The notes: a model not told the origin generated them from the letters alone. A stretch of 64,000 nt of DNA from Bradyrhizobium sp. Gha (GCF_900113735.1 NZ_FOQM01000008.1:62001-126000), one strand, 5' to 3'. Numbered from the stretch's first letter, positions 8,706 to 16,523 are shown. Made by a program: numbers and translations.

Positions 8706-8761
8706 CAGTTATCCGGCACGACCATTTGGATAGAAGTGCCAGCCGCCTCAAAACTGAACAT
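8705..8761 (-). CDS. Candidate 18-residue micro-ORF ending on a hairpin
   Basis: ATG at 8761 opens an 18-codon frame (MFSFEAAGTSIQMVVPDN) whose stop overlaps the first base of a GC-rich hairpin on the same strand. The tight coupling of stop and hairpin is the only positive sign, since the ribosome-binding site is weak. It may instead be the remnant end of a decayed gene. Conservation across Bradyrhizobium islands would decide. Confidence 0.2.
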   Translation of the reverse strand: MFSFEAAGTSIQMVVPDN

Positions 8762-8920
8762 CGCCCGTGCGGGCTCGGTATGGCGACATTTTGCGGAAAG
8801 CTAATCCAGGTTGTGGCGCTTAGGGCGATTGTGTGATCTGCGCTCCACTCTGCCCGCCGGGCGACGATCAGACGGTCCACCTGGTGAAGGATGATGGCAG
8901 TGTGGAACTTGACTGATGCA

Positions 8921-9163
8921 TTATGGCCGACGCTTGCCCCGGCGCGTTGGCCGAGCGACAGAACGTGTTCTCCGCTGCGTAACGAGGTCGTCCATCAGCT
9001 TCTGCTGAAGCTCTTCGGCCTGTTCCTTTGTCAACCTCTCTGCGAAGTAACCATCTTTTCCCAACTGCGCTGGTCTCTTGAGTTCTCGATCGTAGACCAT
9101 CCAGTCAACGCTACCCTTCCGAACGATGAACCTAGGGCCCGGCGGCGGTGTGTTGTTGGGCAA
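8921..9163 (-). CDS. Conserved small hypothetical protein
   Basis: This 80-residue basic protein contains WMVYDRELKRPAQ and a C-terminal ERLTKEQAEELQQ helix. I remember this pattern from many Bradyrhizobium proteins of unknown function. The start was placed at a TTG (9163) because GGGAGG lies six bases upstream of it. The frame extends further upstream only through a second TTG without such a site. No membrane segment or catalytic motif is visible. Confidence 0.6.
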   Translation of the reverse strand: MPNNTPPPGPRFIVRKGSVDWMVYDRELKRPAQLGKDGYFAERLTKEQAEELQQKLMDDLVTQRRTRSVARPTRRGKRRP

Positions 9164-9396
9164 CGTTAGCCTCCCACCTGGTGGGGCCGCTGGTTTCAAA
9201 TTTGCACACCAGGCGGCCGTTTATTCTTGAACTGGGACACCGAAAGTCTCAGCACCGTCTAAACTGCAACCTCTATGCCGGTCGGTACCTCGGCGCGTTT
9301 CAGCGTGCTCAAATCTGAGCGCTGGTAGCACGATTTGGAGCAAGCCGTGCGGCACATTACCCAAGGCGAACGAAAAATCCGCTACTCACCAAAGCC

Positions 9397-9666
9397 TTAG
9401 GCGCCGTCGCCACCGCGCTCCGGGGTTTTCTCCGGGGATTTGCCGATCGCCTGGCGCAGCAGAGCGATGTCGCGCTCGCAAGCTTTAAGCTTACGCGCGG
9501 CCTCCGCGGGAGCCATGAGCCATGTGCCGGCCGGTGCGCGGGCGATGACGCCAAGATTGCGGGCGCGTTCTTCCCATCGCTCGAGGGTCTCGGCTAACGC
9601 CTTGACCGCCACGCGCCGCACAGCGGCACCGTGGTGCGTTATTTCGGCTTGGGGCTTGTCCGTCAT
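9397..9666 (-). CDS. Small hypothetical protein
   Basis: This 89-residue, mostly helical protein begins MTDKPQAEITHHGAAV and contains TLERWEERARNLG and KLKACERDIALLRQAIG, suggesting a short coiled coil. An AGAGAG sequence lies upstream of the ATG at 9666; the frame remains open upstream but without a better start. Function unknown. It sits between other small island genes on the same strand. Confidence 0.5.
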   Translation of the reverse strand: MTDKPQAEITHHGAAVRRVAVKALAETLERWEERARNLGVIARAPAGTWLMAPAEAARKLKACERDIALLRQAIGKSPEKTPERGGDGA

Positions 9667-10126
9667 GGTCGAAAGTCTCTCTGGCGCATGGGCGGGGTTG
9701 CTAGGGGGTTTCCAAAAGGCGGTAATGATCCGGCCCTTTACAACAATCTCCGCCTCGCTACCCTGCGCCGAGACTCCAGTTGGTGATGGCCAGATCGTGC
9801 GGACCTGGCCATCACCGTGCGGGTGTCGCTCCAGAGGGGCGGGGGTCGGGTTTACATCCTTGCCAAAGGGCCGGTCTCCGTCCCTCGTGTGAGCCGCAAC
9901 CAGCGACTCAGCGGTTGCAATCTGCCATGCTCCGTGACTCACGCGCATCCGTGCCTGTACGGACCAGCGAGTTATTCGACCTATTCACAGCCTCTGTGAG
10001 TTTCGGGGATACCGGGGATTTATCGTCGGGCTGCGGAAGGGCGTTGACCGCCTCAACCGTCTCGCTTGAGCTGGCGCACGTTAGGGTGGTAAGCCCAACC
10101 GCAACTCTTTTGAGCCCATTACCTTC
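9667..10126. other. Intergenic stretch with a perfect 12-bp inverted repeat
   Basis: No convincing gene occupies this 460-base interval upstream of the ATPase-TOPRIM gene. It contains perfect 12-base inverted arms at 9782-9793 (GGTGATGGCCAG) and 9805-9816 around an 11-base loop. No T-run follows, so it is more likely a protein-binding site or an RNA hairpin than a terminator. The rest holds nothing I can name. Confidence 0.45.
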
Positions 10127-11728
10127 ATGCCTGATATCAAACTTCCTTCCGGCCTGGTTGTCCCAGGCGATCACCCGCTTGCCATCATCGGTCCTAATGG
10201 AGTCGGCAAAACTCGATTGGGCGTATCGATTTCGCAGAACAGCGACGGGGAGCGGATCGCGGCACTCCGTAATGTCGAAATTCCTGACATTCCGATGCAG
10301 CGCTTGGCGCAGGCCAGTCAAAACGTGAGGAATGTGCTGAATGAAATGATGTCCCAGCACTGGCGGCAGTCCTATGAGCTCCAAAACCTCCTGTCTGAAA
10401 TATTAGCTGAGGACCGTGAGAGAGCTGTCGGCTTTCGGACGGAAACGCTCGCTCAGAGAAAGCCGTCTGACGATCTCGTGTACACTCGCCTCGATAAGGT
10501 AGTCGGCTGCTGGAATCGTCATTTTCCCAATCGCCAAATAAAGATCGACTACGAACCTGTGGTGGAGCGGAAAATTGGATCCGAAAAGGTCACCTATCCC
10601 ATCGCTCGGATGAGCGAGGGTGAGCGCACGGCTCTCTATCTTGCCGCTCGCGTAGTCAGCTGCACGAGAGCCGTGATCGTCGTCGATGAGCCCGAGTCAT
10701 TCTTCCATCCGTTGCTAGCGCGCGCCCTATGGGATGATCTCGAAGACTTGGCGCCCAATACTCGGTTCGTTTACATCACTCACGATATCCCGTTCGCATT
10801 GTCACGGAGAAGGGCGCAGTTTGCGATCGCTCGCTCGGAAACAACTGCCGATCTCCTTCCCCCTGCTTCTGCCCTCCCGGCCGATTTAGTGGCCCAAGTT
10901 TTTGGCGCAGCATCTTTCTCGGTCACCGCGTCAAGACTCGTCTTCTGCGAGGGAAAGCCGGACAGCTATGACCTGGAGATCTTGAGCGCTTGGCACGACT
11001 GCCCCCGGACAGCTGTCGTTGCAACGGGCGGCTGTCATGCCGTCCGCGAGTGCGTTTCGGTTTTTCGGTCCGGTGTGGTTACAGGTGGGCTTGAGGCTGT
11101 TGGCTATATTGATCGAGATGGTCAGCCGGATTCTGTGCTGAATTCACATCCACATGTGAAAGCTCACCCGGTCTTCGAGATCGAGGGGTTCATTTGTCTC
11201 GAGGCGATTTTCAAAGCAATTGCGAAATATACCGGTATCAGCGAAGCAACAGCGGACGACCGATACCGAGACTTCATCACGACGGCGAAGGCCTCATTCA
11301 GGGGCGTGACCTTGCACAAGGAAATTCTTTCGCGCTCAAAGTTGCGTGCGGAGGTCATGCTTGTCGCCTTGATGAACCCGATCAAACCAGATCCCGATTT
11401 GGCTAAAGTGAGGACAGCTTTCGAGGTCGCCGCTCCGGTTGGTGGCTGGCAGCCGGCGTTCGCAACGATCTTCACCGAGGAAGGATCTCGTCTGCAAGCT
11501 TCACTAACTGGAGCATTCCACGATTTTATCCGCGACTTCCCTTCTAAGAGCTACTACTCCTTGGCCGCGCAACGACTGGACATGACTCCGGATGCAGTCG
11601 TCCGCCTAATGTGCCAAGCGCTGAAGATCACGGACAAGGAGTCTGCCGAAAACAAGAAGCTGGTAGAGTTGCGCGACGTGATCGTTACCGCACTGACGCC
11701 GTTTATGTGGCCGCGCAAAGTAGCCTAG
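10127..11728 (+). CDS. ABC-type ATPase fused to a TOPRIM/DUF4435-like domain (PARIS/OLD-like defence effector)
   Basis: This single 533-residue protein has two halves. Residues 1-265 form an ABC/SMC-type ATPase: Walker A GPNGVGKT (22-29), signature MSEGER (162-167), Walker B VIVVDEPE (183-190, D187/E188) and the switch His in ITHD (H219). Residues 270-533 resemble TOPRIM/DUF4435: FCEGKPDSYD (E275, D279) supplies the first acidic motif, GYIDRDG (D329, D331) the DxD motif, and FEIEGFI (E351, E353) the third acidic patch. This order is known from fused PARIS systems (AriA ATPase plus AriB nuclease) and from OLD/GajA nucleases. No UvrD-like GajB helicase or reverse transcriptase lies nearby. The gene looks AT-richer than the chromosome and sits next to an attachment site. 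It overlaps the convergent 11725-11955 gene by four bases. Confidence 0.8.
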   Translation: MPDIKLPSGLVVPGDHPLAIIGPNGVGKTRLGVSISQNSDGERIAALRNVEIPDIPMQRLAQASQNVRNVLNEMMSQHWRQSYELQNLLSEILAEDRERAVGFRTETLAQRKPSDDLVYTRLDKVVGCWNRHFPNRQIKIDYEPVVERKIGSEKVTYPIARMSEGERTALYLAARVVSCTRAVIVVDEPESFFHPLLARALWDDLEDLAPNTRFVYITHDIPFALSRRRAQFAIARSETTADLLPPASALPADLVAQVFGAASFSVTASRLVFCEGKPDSYDLEILSAWHDCPRTAVVATGGCHAVRECVSVFRSGVVTGGLEAVGYIDRDGQPDSVLNSHPHVKAHPVFEIEGFICLEAIFKAIAKYTGISEATADDRYRDFITTAKASFRGVTLHKEILSRSKLRAEVMLVALMNPIKPDPDLAKVRTAFEVAAPVGGWQPAFATIFTEEGSRLQASLTGAFHDFIRDFPSKSYYSLAAQRLDMTPDAVVRLMCQALKITDKESAENKKLVELRDVIVTALTPFMWPRKVA

Positions 11729-11955
11729 AAATCTGGTCGCACGTCGGCCCCGCGGCGGCCGCATTTCGTGCAGGTGAATTGCGGCTCGAGATCCGACAGT
11801 CTGACGTCGTCGGCCCACTTTTCGACCTCGTCCGGCGCCAGGCGCACCATGTGGCCGCAGCGGTAGTCGGCGCAATAGACCAGCAAGCCGGGCGTCCCGC
11901 CTTGGCCGGCGCGCATTTCGCCCAGCGTGATCTTTTGCTCGCGGCCCTGGCTCAT
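11725..11955 (-). CDS. Small zinc-ribbon-like hypothetical protein
   Basis: This 76-residue protein begins MSQGREQKITLGEMR. It has cysteine pairs Y-C-A-D-Y-R-C and C-T-K-C-G, spaced like a small zinc ribbon, and ends GADVRPDF. I remember this as a recurring Bradyrhizobium hypothetical family. ATG at 11955 is preceded by GAGGG. The frame stays open upstream through a hydrophobic segment but without a clear start. Its stop overlaps the stop of the ATPase gene on the other strand by four bases. Function unknown, possibly nucleic-acid binding. Confidence 0.65.
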   Translation of the reverse strand: MSQGREQKITLGEMRAGQGGTPGLLVYCADYRCGHMVRLAPDEVEKWADDVRLSDLEPQFTCTKCGRRGADVRPDF

Positions 11956-12235
11956 TCGCCACCCTCGACCAGCTTTGATCACGCCTGAGTTGACGTCCAC
12001 GAACGTGTTGAGTGCCACAAACGCTGTCGCGACGATCGCACAGGCGACAAACGGTCACCTTGAACCAATTGGTCGTTCATTCCGCCTCCTGCTTTCCACT
12101 ACACCTCACCCGGGCGGCAGCTTATGTCACGCGAACGCAGTGAGAACAAACCGTTGCCAATAGGAATGGAAAGCGCAACGGTTTCAACGCTGGGAATTTT
12201 CCCAGGTTGCCAAAAATGACAAGCAAAAACAAAGA

Positions 12236-12712
12236 TTAATGCGCATCTGGGAGACTAGGGGTCGGAGGTTCAAATCCTCTCGCTCCGACCATTTTCTTCA
12301 GAGATTGACTAAATGCTTGCGTGATCGCGGGTCGGCAAGCGAGGTCCTGCTTTCGGGACGAGTCTGTGCCGGCGGCTGGCCATCCGCACGCGTGGCTCTG
12401 GCAGTGCGGCTCTGGAGCAGCCTTGCCATGAGCCCGGGTCTCGTGGGTCCAAATCTTCTTGGTCCAAGTCTCCTGGGTCCAAGTCTCCTGGGTCGGCGTC
12501 TCCTGGGGCAACGTCTCATGGGTCCACGCCCGGACGGCGAAAGCGAGCTGATGCTGCCCCATCGTGTCGACGAAGGAGGCTCCTGCGCTCTGCAGCCGTT
12601 TGACCAGTGCGCTGGCGCTCAGGTCCATGAGGGCATCGGCTGCCAAAAGGGACACTGACAGCAACGCAATCGCTGACCCAACGACAATTCCCTTCCATTC
12701 CTGTGACTGCAT
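12236..12712 (-). CDS. Hypothetical membrane-anchored ORF running across the attachment site
   Basis: This 158-codon frame has an N-terminal hydrophobic segment (VVGSAIALLSVSLLAADAL). A threonine/tryptophan repeat of the form TQETW follows, encoded by 15-base tandem repeats. The C-terminal residues VGARGFEPPTPSLPDAH are the antisense reading of the tRNA-Pro fragment, a well-known artefact. The tail is therefore not genuine ancestral coding sequence; if the gene is real, integration changed its end. The ribosome-binding site is weak. The N-terminal half may be real and the whole frame is doubtful. Confidence 0.3.
   Translation of the reverse strand: MQSQEWKGIVVGSAIALLSVSLLAADALMDLSASALVKRLQSAGASFVDTMGQHQLAFAVRAWTHETLPQETPTQETWTQETWTKKIWTHETRAHGKAAPEPHCQSHACGWPAAGTDSSRKQDLACRPAITQAFSQSLKKMVGARGFEPPTPSLPDAH
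12247..12291 (+). other. Attachment site: displaced 3' half of tRNA-Pro(GGG)
   Basis: From the anticodon loop onward this matches a tRNA-Pro: anticodon GGG at 12249-12251, 3' anticodon arm ACTAG, T arm GGAGG-TTCAAAT-CCTCT, acceptor strand CGCTCCG, discriminator A and encoded CCA (12289-12291). The 5' half is absent: the upstream bases do not form the D arm or the 5' acceptor strand. A tRNA truncated at its anticodon loop is the classic right-hand attachment site left by a tyrosine-recombinase element that integrated in the tRNA gene. The intact tRNA-Pro and the integrase should lie to the left of this window. Confidence 0.8.
12439..12528 (+). repeat. Six tandem 15-bp degenerate repeats
   Basis: Six head-to-tail copies of a 15-base unit close to TCTCCTGGGTCCAAG fill this 90-base stretch. 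Copies three and four are the most alike and the outer ones diverge. Because the unit length is a multiple of three, they read as a repeated T-Q-E-T-W peptide on the minus strand. They lie about 150 bases outside the attachment site, on the chromosome side. Confidence 0.7.
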
Positions 12713-12882
12713 CAACTTACTTTATCAGGTAATTCGCCGCCCGGATAGGTGGGGTTTCTGTACGCGGTTCAACCCCTGGAGGGACCAACGCACGTATTCT
12801 TGAAGAGCGACGATTCTGTAACGGGGCCCGCCCGATCCTCGCACATGCCGGCCGGCCGCAACCCCGTCAAGGCCAGACGCCG

Positions 12883-13512
12883 CTACGCGGACCGCCGCAG
12901 ATACCCCACCAGCATCCGCGTCGTTTCATCCACCAGCCTCCGCACAACTTTCTCCGGCAGGATCTCGGCCTGGTTCAGCACCACGTTATGCGCGACCGCC
13001 TCGGTTGCGCTGACGCAAATGAAGGTTGCGACATCGAGGTCGAGCTTGCGCATCTCCTTGCGGCGGCTGTCGAGATAGGCGCGCACGAGCGCGTGGACCT
13101 CGCGGCCATAGGCTTCGACGTCGAGCTTGCCCGCACGCGGGATCTGCTCGGCGAGGACGCGATGCAGTTCGGGCCTGATGCGGTGCGCCTCGATCGCAAC
13201 GGTGACGAGGCGGCGCACGGCTTTTTCGATCGGCATCTCGGCGACTTCGACGAGCGCTGCGCGAACCAGCGCCATGATTTCCTCGTTGTGACGATCGATC
13301 ACGGCGGCCACCAGCGCCTCCTTGCCCGGAAAATACTGGTAGAGCGAGCCGATGCTGACGCCGGCGACTTCGGCGATCCGGTTGGTGCTCGTCTTCTCAA
13401 AGCCTTCGCGAACCAGAATGCGAGCAGTTGCCTCGACCAGCGCATCGACCGTGGCGCGGGATCGCTCCTGCGAGGCTTTTTTCCGGGGTTTCGTCGCTGC
13501 CTTGCGCGCCAT
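12883..13512 (-). CDS. TetR/AcrR family transcriptional regulator
   Basis: This 209-residue repressor has an N-terminal helix-turn-helix in residues about 15-70. Its signature TSTNRIAEVAGVSIGSLYQYFPGKEALV is split here as TSTNRIAEVAGVS plus IGSLYQYFPGKEALV. A helical ligand-binding domain follows. It starts at ATG 13512 with a Lys/Arg-rich tail; the frame remains open upstream but MARKAATKPRKK is the natural start. It is divergent from the esterase gene at 13633, with a palindrome between them, so it probably represses itself and that gene in response to a small hydrophobic ligand. Confidence 0.85.
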   Translation of the reverse strand: MARKAATKPRKKASQERSRATVDALVEATARILVREGFEKTSTNRIAEVAGVSIGSLYQYFPGKEALVAAVIDRHNEEIMALVRAALVEVAEMPIEKAVRRLVTVAIEAHRIRPELHRVLAEQIPRAGKLDVEAYGREVHALVRAYLDSRRKEMRKLDLDVATFICVSATEAVAHNVVLNQAEILPEKVVRRLVDETTRMLVGYLRRSA

Positions 13513-13526
13513 GGCCTGCCGTTTCG

Positions 13527-13561
13527 AATGCGAGTAGAAAAAGCGAGCGATTGCTCGCATT
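13527..13561. promoter_or_regulatory. Likely TetR operator
   Basis: A perfect palindrome GCGAGC-GATT-GCTCGC (13543-13558) is nested in a wider inverted repeat, AATGCGAG at 13527-13534 and CTCGCATT at 13554-13561. It lies just upstream of the tetR start and 70 bases before the divergent hydrolase gene, the expected place for the operator of that regulator. Confidence 0.6.
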
Positions 13562-13632
13562 ATGGCGGGGTCAACGATGCAAGGATAGAAGCAAAATGGT
13601 GCTAGCCGGGCGCAGAAAATGAGGGCAGGAGC

Positions 13633-14604
13633 ATGAGCGTTGCGAAGATGCTGTCGATCGGGCGGCTTTGCGAATGCAATTTCTCGTGGGCGACACGTTC
13701 GAACGATCCTGCGCCGAGCTTGCAGAGCCGCCTCTTCAATTGGCTACTCGGCCTGCTTCCCTACAAGAAGCAGCTTGCCTCGGCCGAGGCCGTGCAGGCA
13801 CATGTTCAGAGGCTCGCGCTGAAGCCGGCCTCGCACGAGCCTACGGGGCTTGGCCGCGGCGTTCAGGTGACGCTGACGAAGATGGGCGGATGGCCGGTCT
13901 ATTACACGGCACCGTCGTCGGGTCACGAGGGCTGCAACCACGTCATGTTCCTGCATGGCGGCGGCTATATCAACGAGATCGTGCCGGCGCACTGGCGCTT
14001 CGTCGGCCAGATGACGCGCAAGGCGGGCGTCGTCTGCGTCGTGCCGATCTATCCGCTGGCGCCGCGCGCGACGGCCAAGGACGTCGTGCCGGCGACGGCT
14101 GAGCTGTTGCGGATGCTGATGGAGGATGCCGGGGCTGCAAAGGTCACCGTGGTCGGCAATTCAGCCGGCGCGGGCCTCGCGCTTGCCGCCTGCCAGTGGC
14201 TGCGCGATCGCGGACATCGGCAACCGGCCCGGCTCGTGCTGATCTCGCCGGGCGTCGATGCGACGGTCGGCCGCCCAGAGCAGACGGAGATCGCGGCGCG
14301 CGATCCGATGCAGGACATTCCGGGCATCATCGAGGCGGGGCGGCTCTATGCCGGTGAGCTCGATGTCGGCCATCCCTTCGTCAGCCCGCTCAACGGTGCC
14401 TTCCGTTCGCTCGCGCCCATGACGATCTTTTCGGGTACGCGCGATCTGCTCTATCCGGACAGCGTTGCACTCTCGGAGCGGGCAAGGGCGGCGGGGGTGC
14501 CGGCGGAGCTGCATCTGCTGCGCGACCAGCCACATAATTACGCACTGATGCCGACCCCGGAGGGGCGACGCGCGCGTGCGATGATTGTGCGTGCGGTGGC
14601 TTAA
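13633..14604 (+). CDS. Alpha/beta hydrolase, hormone-sensitive-lipase family
   Basis: This 323-residue cytoplasmic esterase has all the family marks. The oxyanion motif HGGGY is near residue 111-115. The nucleophile elbow GNSAG (Ser near 177) is followed by the Asp in GTRDLLYPD and the His in DQPHNYALM near the C terminus. Family members hydrolyse short or medium acyl esters. The ATG is preceded by AGGAG. The gene is transcribed divergently from the tetR gene with a palindrome between, so it is probably the regulated target. The substrate is unknown. Confidence 0.85.
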   Translation: MSVAKMLSIGRLCECNFSWATRSNDPAPSLQSRLFNWLLGLLPYKKQLASAEAVQAHVQRLALKPASHEPTGLGRGVQVTLTKMGGWPVYYTAPSSGHEGCNHVMFLHGGGYINEIVPAHWRFVGQMTRKAGVVCVVPIYPLAPRATAKDVVPATAELLRMLMEDAGAAKVTVVGNSAGAGLALAACQWLRDRGHRQPARLVLISPGVDATVGRPEQTEIAARDPMQDIPGIIEAGRLYAGELDVGHPFVSPLNGAFRSLAPMTIFSGTRDLLYPDSVALSERARAAGVPAELHLLRDQPHNYALMPTPEGRRARAMIVRAVA

Positions 14605-14696
14605 AGCGAAGGTGTGATCGTCCTCACGCTGGGCGCCGCCCCCTGGACAAGACGGCCCCCGGCGCGTCTCCTCGCTACGAGTCGTTTTGCAGGCCG

Positions 14697-14936
14697 TTAG
14701 GCGCGGCCCTTGATCTCGTAGTGACCCGGCACGCATTTGAAGCGCTCGAGGCGCCAATTGGCGTGATAGATCGGATGCTCGCCCATCCATTTCGCGAGCG
14801 GGGCTTGTGCACCGACTGCACACGCCATCATCGATATATCGGGCGTCATGTTGCTGTCGGTCACGATTTCCTCGACACAGCTACCTGAAGCAGCACCGCT
14901 AAGCCTGCAGAGCACGGCAACGACGGTAATGAACAT
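14697..14936 (-). CDS. Small secreted hypothetical protein
   Basis: This 79-residue protein begins MFITVVAVLCRLSGAASG, a short signal-peptide-like segment. It then contains CVEEIVTDSNMTP and a C-terminal WRLERFKCVPGHYEIKGRA with paired cysteines. I remember similar short periplasmic proteins in Bradyrhizobium, without known function. GAGG sits nine bases before ATG 14936, which decides the start over longer upstream frames. Confidence 0.6.
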   Translation of the reverse strand: MFITVVAVLCRLSGAASGSCVEEIVTDSNMTPDISMMACAVGAQAPLAKWMGEHPIYHANWRLERFKCVPGHYEIKGRA

Positions 14937-15281
14937 TCCAGTCACCTCATCGGTAGCTTTGACCACGAGGGGGATGCAAGCCGAGTGCCACAGCCTGTTG
15001 TCGCCCGGCTGGGCCGACTCACCCCAGCGTCTCATTTGATGATTCGTGCCACTCAACCGAAGCCGGACAAATACGGGGAACCCGATTGGGCGGGGAGCTC
15101 TGGCGGGCAGTGCCGCGGCGACGGGCAGCAATGCGGTAGCGGCGGCGGCATAATCCGTGCCGCGAAATGAGCCGCCTCGATGGGCTTTTGCGCCCGGACG
15201 CGGCGCTGCTACATTTTGCGCGCGTCGCGGCCGCGGCGCGCCAACGAAGAAACATGCCGATAACGGGAGGGGCGACGTCCC

Positions 15282-16253
15282 ATGAAGGAGTTTGCTGGAA
15301 AGATCGCCGTCATCACCGGCGGCGGCACGGGGATGGGGCGGGAGCTCGCCCGCCAGCTCGTTGCCGAGGGATGCAATGTCGCGATGTGCGACGTCTCAGA
15401 AGCCGCGATGGCCGAGACCAAGCGGCTCTGCGAGGTCGAGAAGCTGCCGCAGGGCCTGCGCGTCACGACCCACGCCGCCGACGTCTCGATCGAGGATCAT
15501 CTCAAGCGTTTTCGCGATGAGCTCACCGAGCAGCAGGAGACCGACAAGATCCATCTGCTGTTCAACAACGCCGGCATCGGCGGCGGCGGCAGCCTGTTCA
15601 CCAACACGCGCGAGCAGTGGGAGCGCACCTTCAACATCTGTTGGGGCGGCGTCTATCTCGGCGTCCGCACCTTCCTGCCGATGCTGGTCAAGGCGGACGA
15701 AGCCCACATCGTCAACACCGCCAGCGTCAACGGCTTCTGGGCCTCGGTCGGTATGAACCAGGCGCACACCGCCTACAGCGCGGCGAAGTTCGCGGTGAAG
15801 GGATTTACCGAGGCGCTGATCAACGACCTTCGCCTGCACGCGCCGCATGTCAAATGCTCGGTGGTGATGCCCGGCCATATCGGCACCTCGATCGTCTCCA
15901 ATTCGCGTAAGCTGCAAAGCCCTGACGGCTCGGCGCGTCTCAATGCCGACGAGGTCGTTTTGACCCGCAAGCGCATGGTGGCGGCAGGCGTGCCAGATGC
16001 TGACAAAATGTCGGACGAGGACATCCAGGCGGTGTTCGCCGAGCGCGCCCGGAGCTTCCTCGAGGACGCACCGACGACGGCCGCGGAGGCGGCCAGGATC
16101 ATTCTCGATGGCGTGAAGGCGGAGCGATGGCGCATTCTCGTTGGCGAGGACGCAAATCGCCTCGACGAGCGCGTCCGCGCGACGCCCGAGCAGGCCTATG
16201 ACAGGGCATTCTTCGACAGCTTTACCCGGGACGTCGGCTGGCGGCTTGGCTGA
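15282..16253 (+). CDS. Short-chain dehydrogenase/reductase
   Basis: This 323-residue classical SDR has the cofactor motif TGGGTGMG near residues 13-20, NNAG near 90-93, and an active-site Ser in NTASVNGF followed by YSAAK (Tyr and Lys of the catalytic triad). A longer C-terminal extension of about 70 residues follows, including a DEDIQAVF segment. It reduces or oxidises a carbonyl or alcohol with NAD(P)H; the substrate is not evident. A GGGAGG box lies upstream. No operon partner is adjacent on the same strand within 100 bases. Confidence 0.85.
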   Translation: MKEFAGKIAVITGGGTGMGRELARQLVAEGCNVAMCDVSEAAMAETKRLCEVEKLPQGLRVTTHAADVSIEDHLKRFRDELTEQQETDKIHLLFNNAGIGGGGSLFTNTREQWERTFNICWGGVYLGVRTFLPMLVKADEAHIVNTASVNGFWASVGMNQAHTAYSAAKFAVKGFTEALINDLRLHAPHVKCSVVMPGHIGTSIVSNSRKLQSPDGSARLNADEVVLTRKRMVAAGVPDADKMSDEDIQAVFAERARSFLEDAPTTAAEAARIILDGVKAERWRILVGEDANRLDERVRATPEQAYDRAFFDSFTRDVGWRLG

Positions 16254-16523
16254 GACTGTCAACGAGCGCGGGCATATAGGTATGACGATTATCATCGCAA
16301 GAGGTGCGACGGTCATTTTGCTCGGATAAATCTGCGCAGAGAATTTGACCTGCCTCCCGCGCGCGTCGTCCGCATGATCCGACCGAAGGTCACGCATGCG
16401 CCATGTGTGTTTTGTTCAAGCGATGGTGATCTCGAACGGGTCTCATTCGGCGCAGCCCGGCTTGGTTGGCGAACTAAAATAGTTTACTGAATCAGGGTAA
16501 CGCCATCATAAAGCGTAGCTCCG

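Larger units (their letters stand above)
8423..8920. other. Gene-poor stretch with two hairpins and a possible micro-ORF
   Basis: About 500 bases separate two small minus-strand genes, and no ordinary coding gene is convincing here. The stretch contains a plus-strand terminator-like hairpin (8568-8600) and a GC-rich hairpin (8671-8705) followed on the minus strand by a pyrimidine run. An 18-codon minus-strand open frame (8705-8761) ends exactly on that second hairpin. Each is listed separately. Confidence 0.5.

Noticed and set aside
8662-8880. 72-codon minus-strand frame over the hairpins near 8.7 kb
   Set aside because: It reads through the GC-rich hairpin as GPGGKPPGWGPF and lacks a start signal; the 18-codon frame ending at the hairpin is the simpler candidate.
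10127-11728. Gabija system
   Set aside because: The ATPase-TOPRIM order matches GajA, but no UvrD-like GajB helicase gene is adjacent and the ATPase half is shorter than in GajA.
12019-12235. Integrase or excisionase gene next to the attachment site
   Set aside because: The 200 bases left of the tRNA fragment contain only short hairpins and no open frame of useful size; the recombinase is expected at the other end of the element.
12439-12528. CRISPR-like array
   Set aside because: The six 15-base units are head-to-tail with no spacers of regular length, so it is an ordinary tandem repeat, and no cas genes are present.
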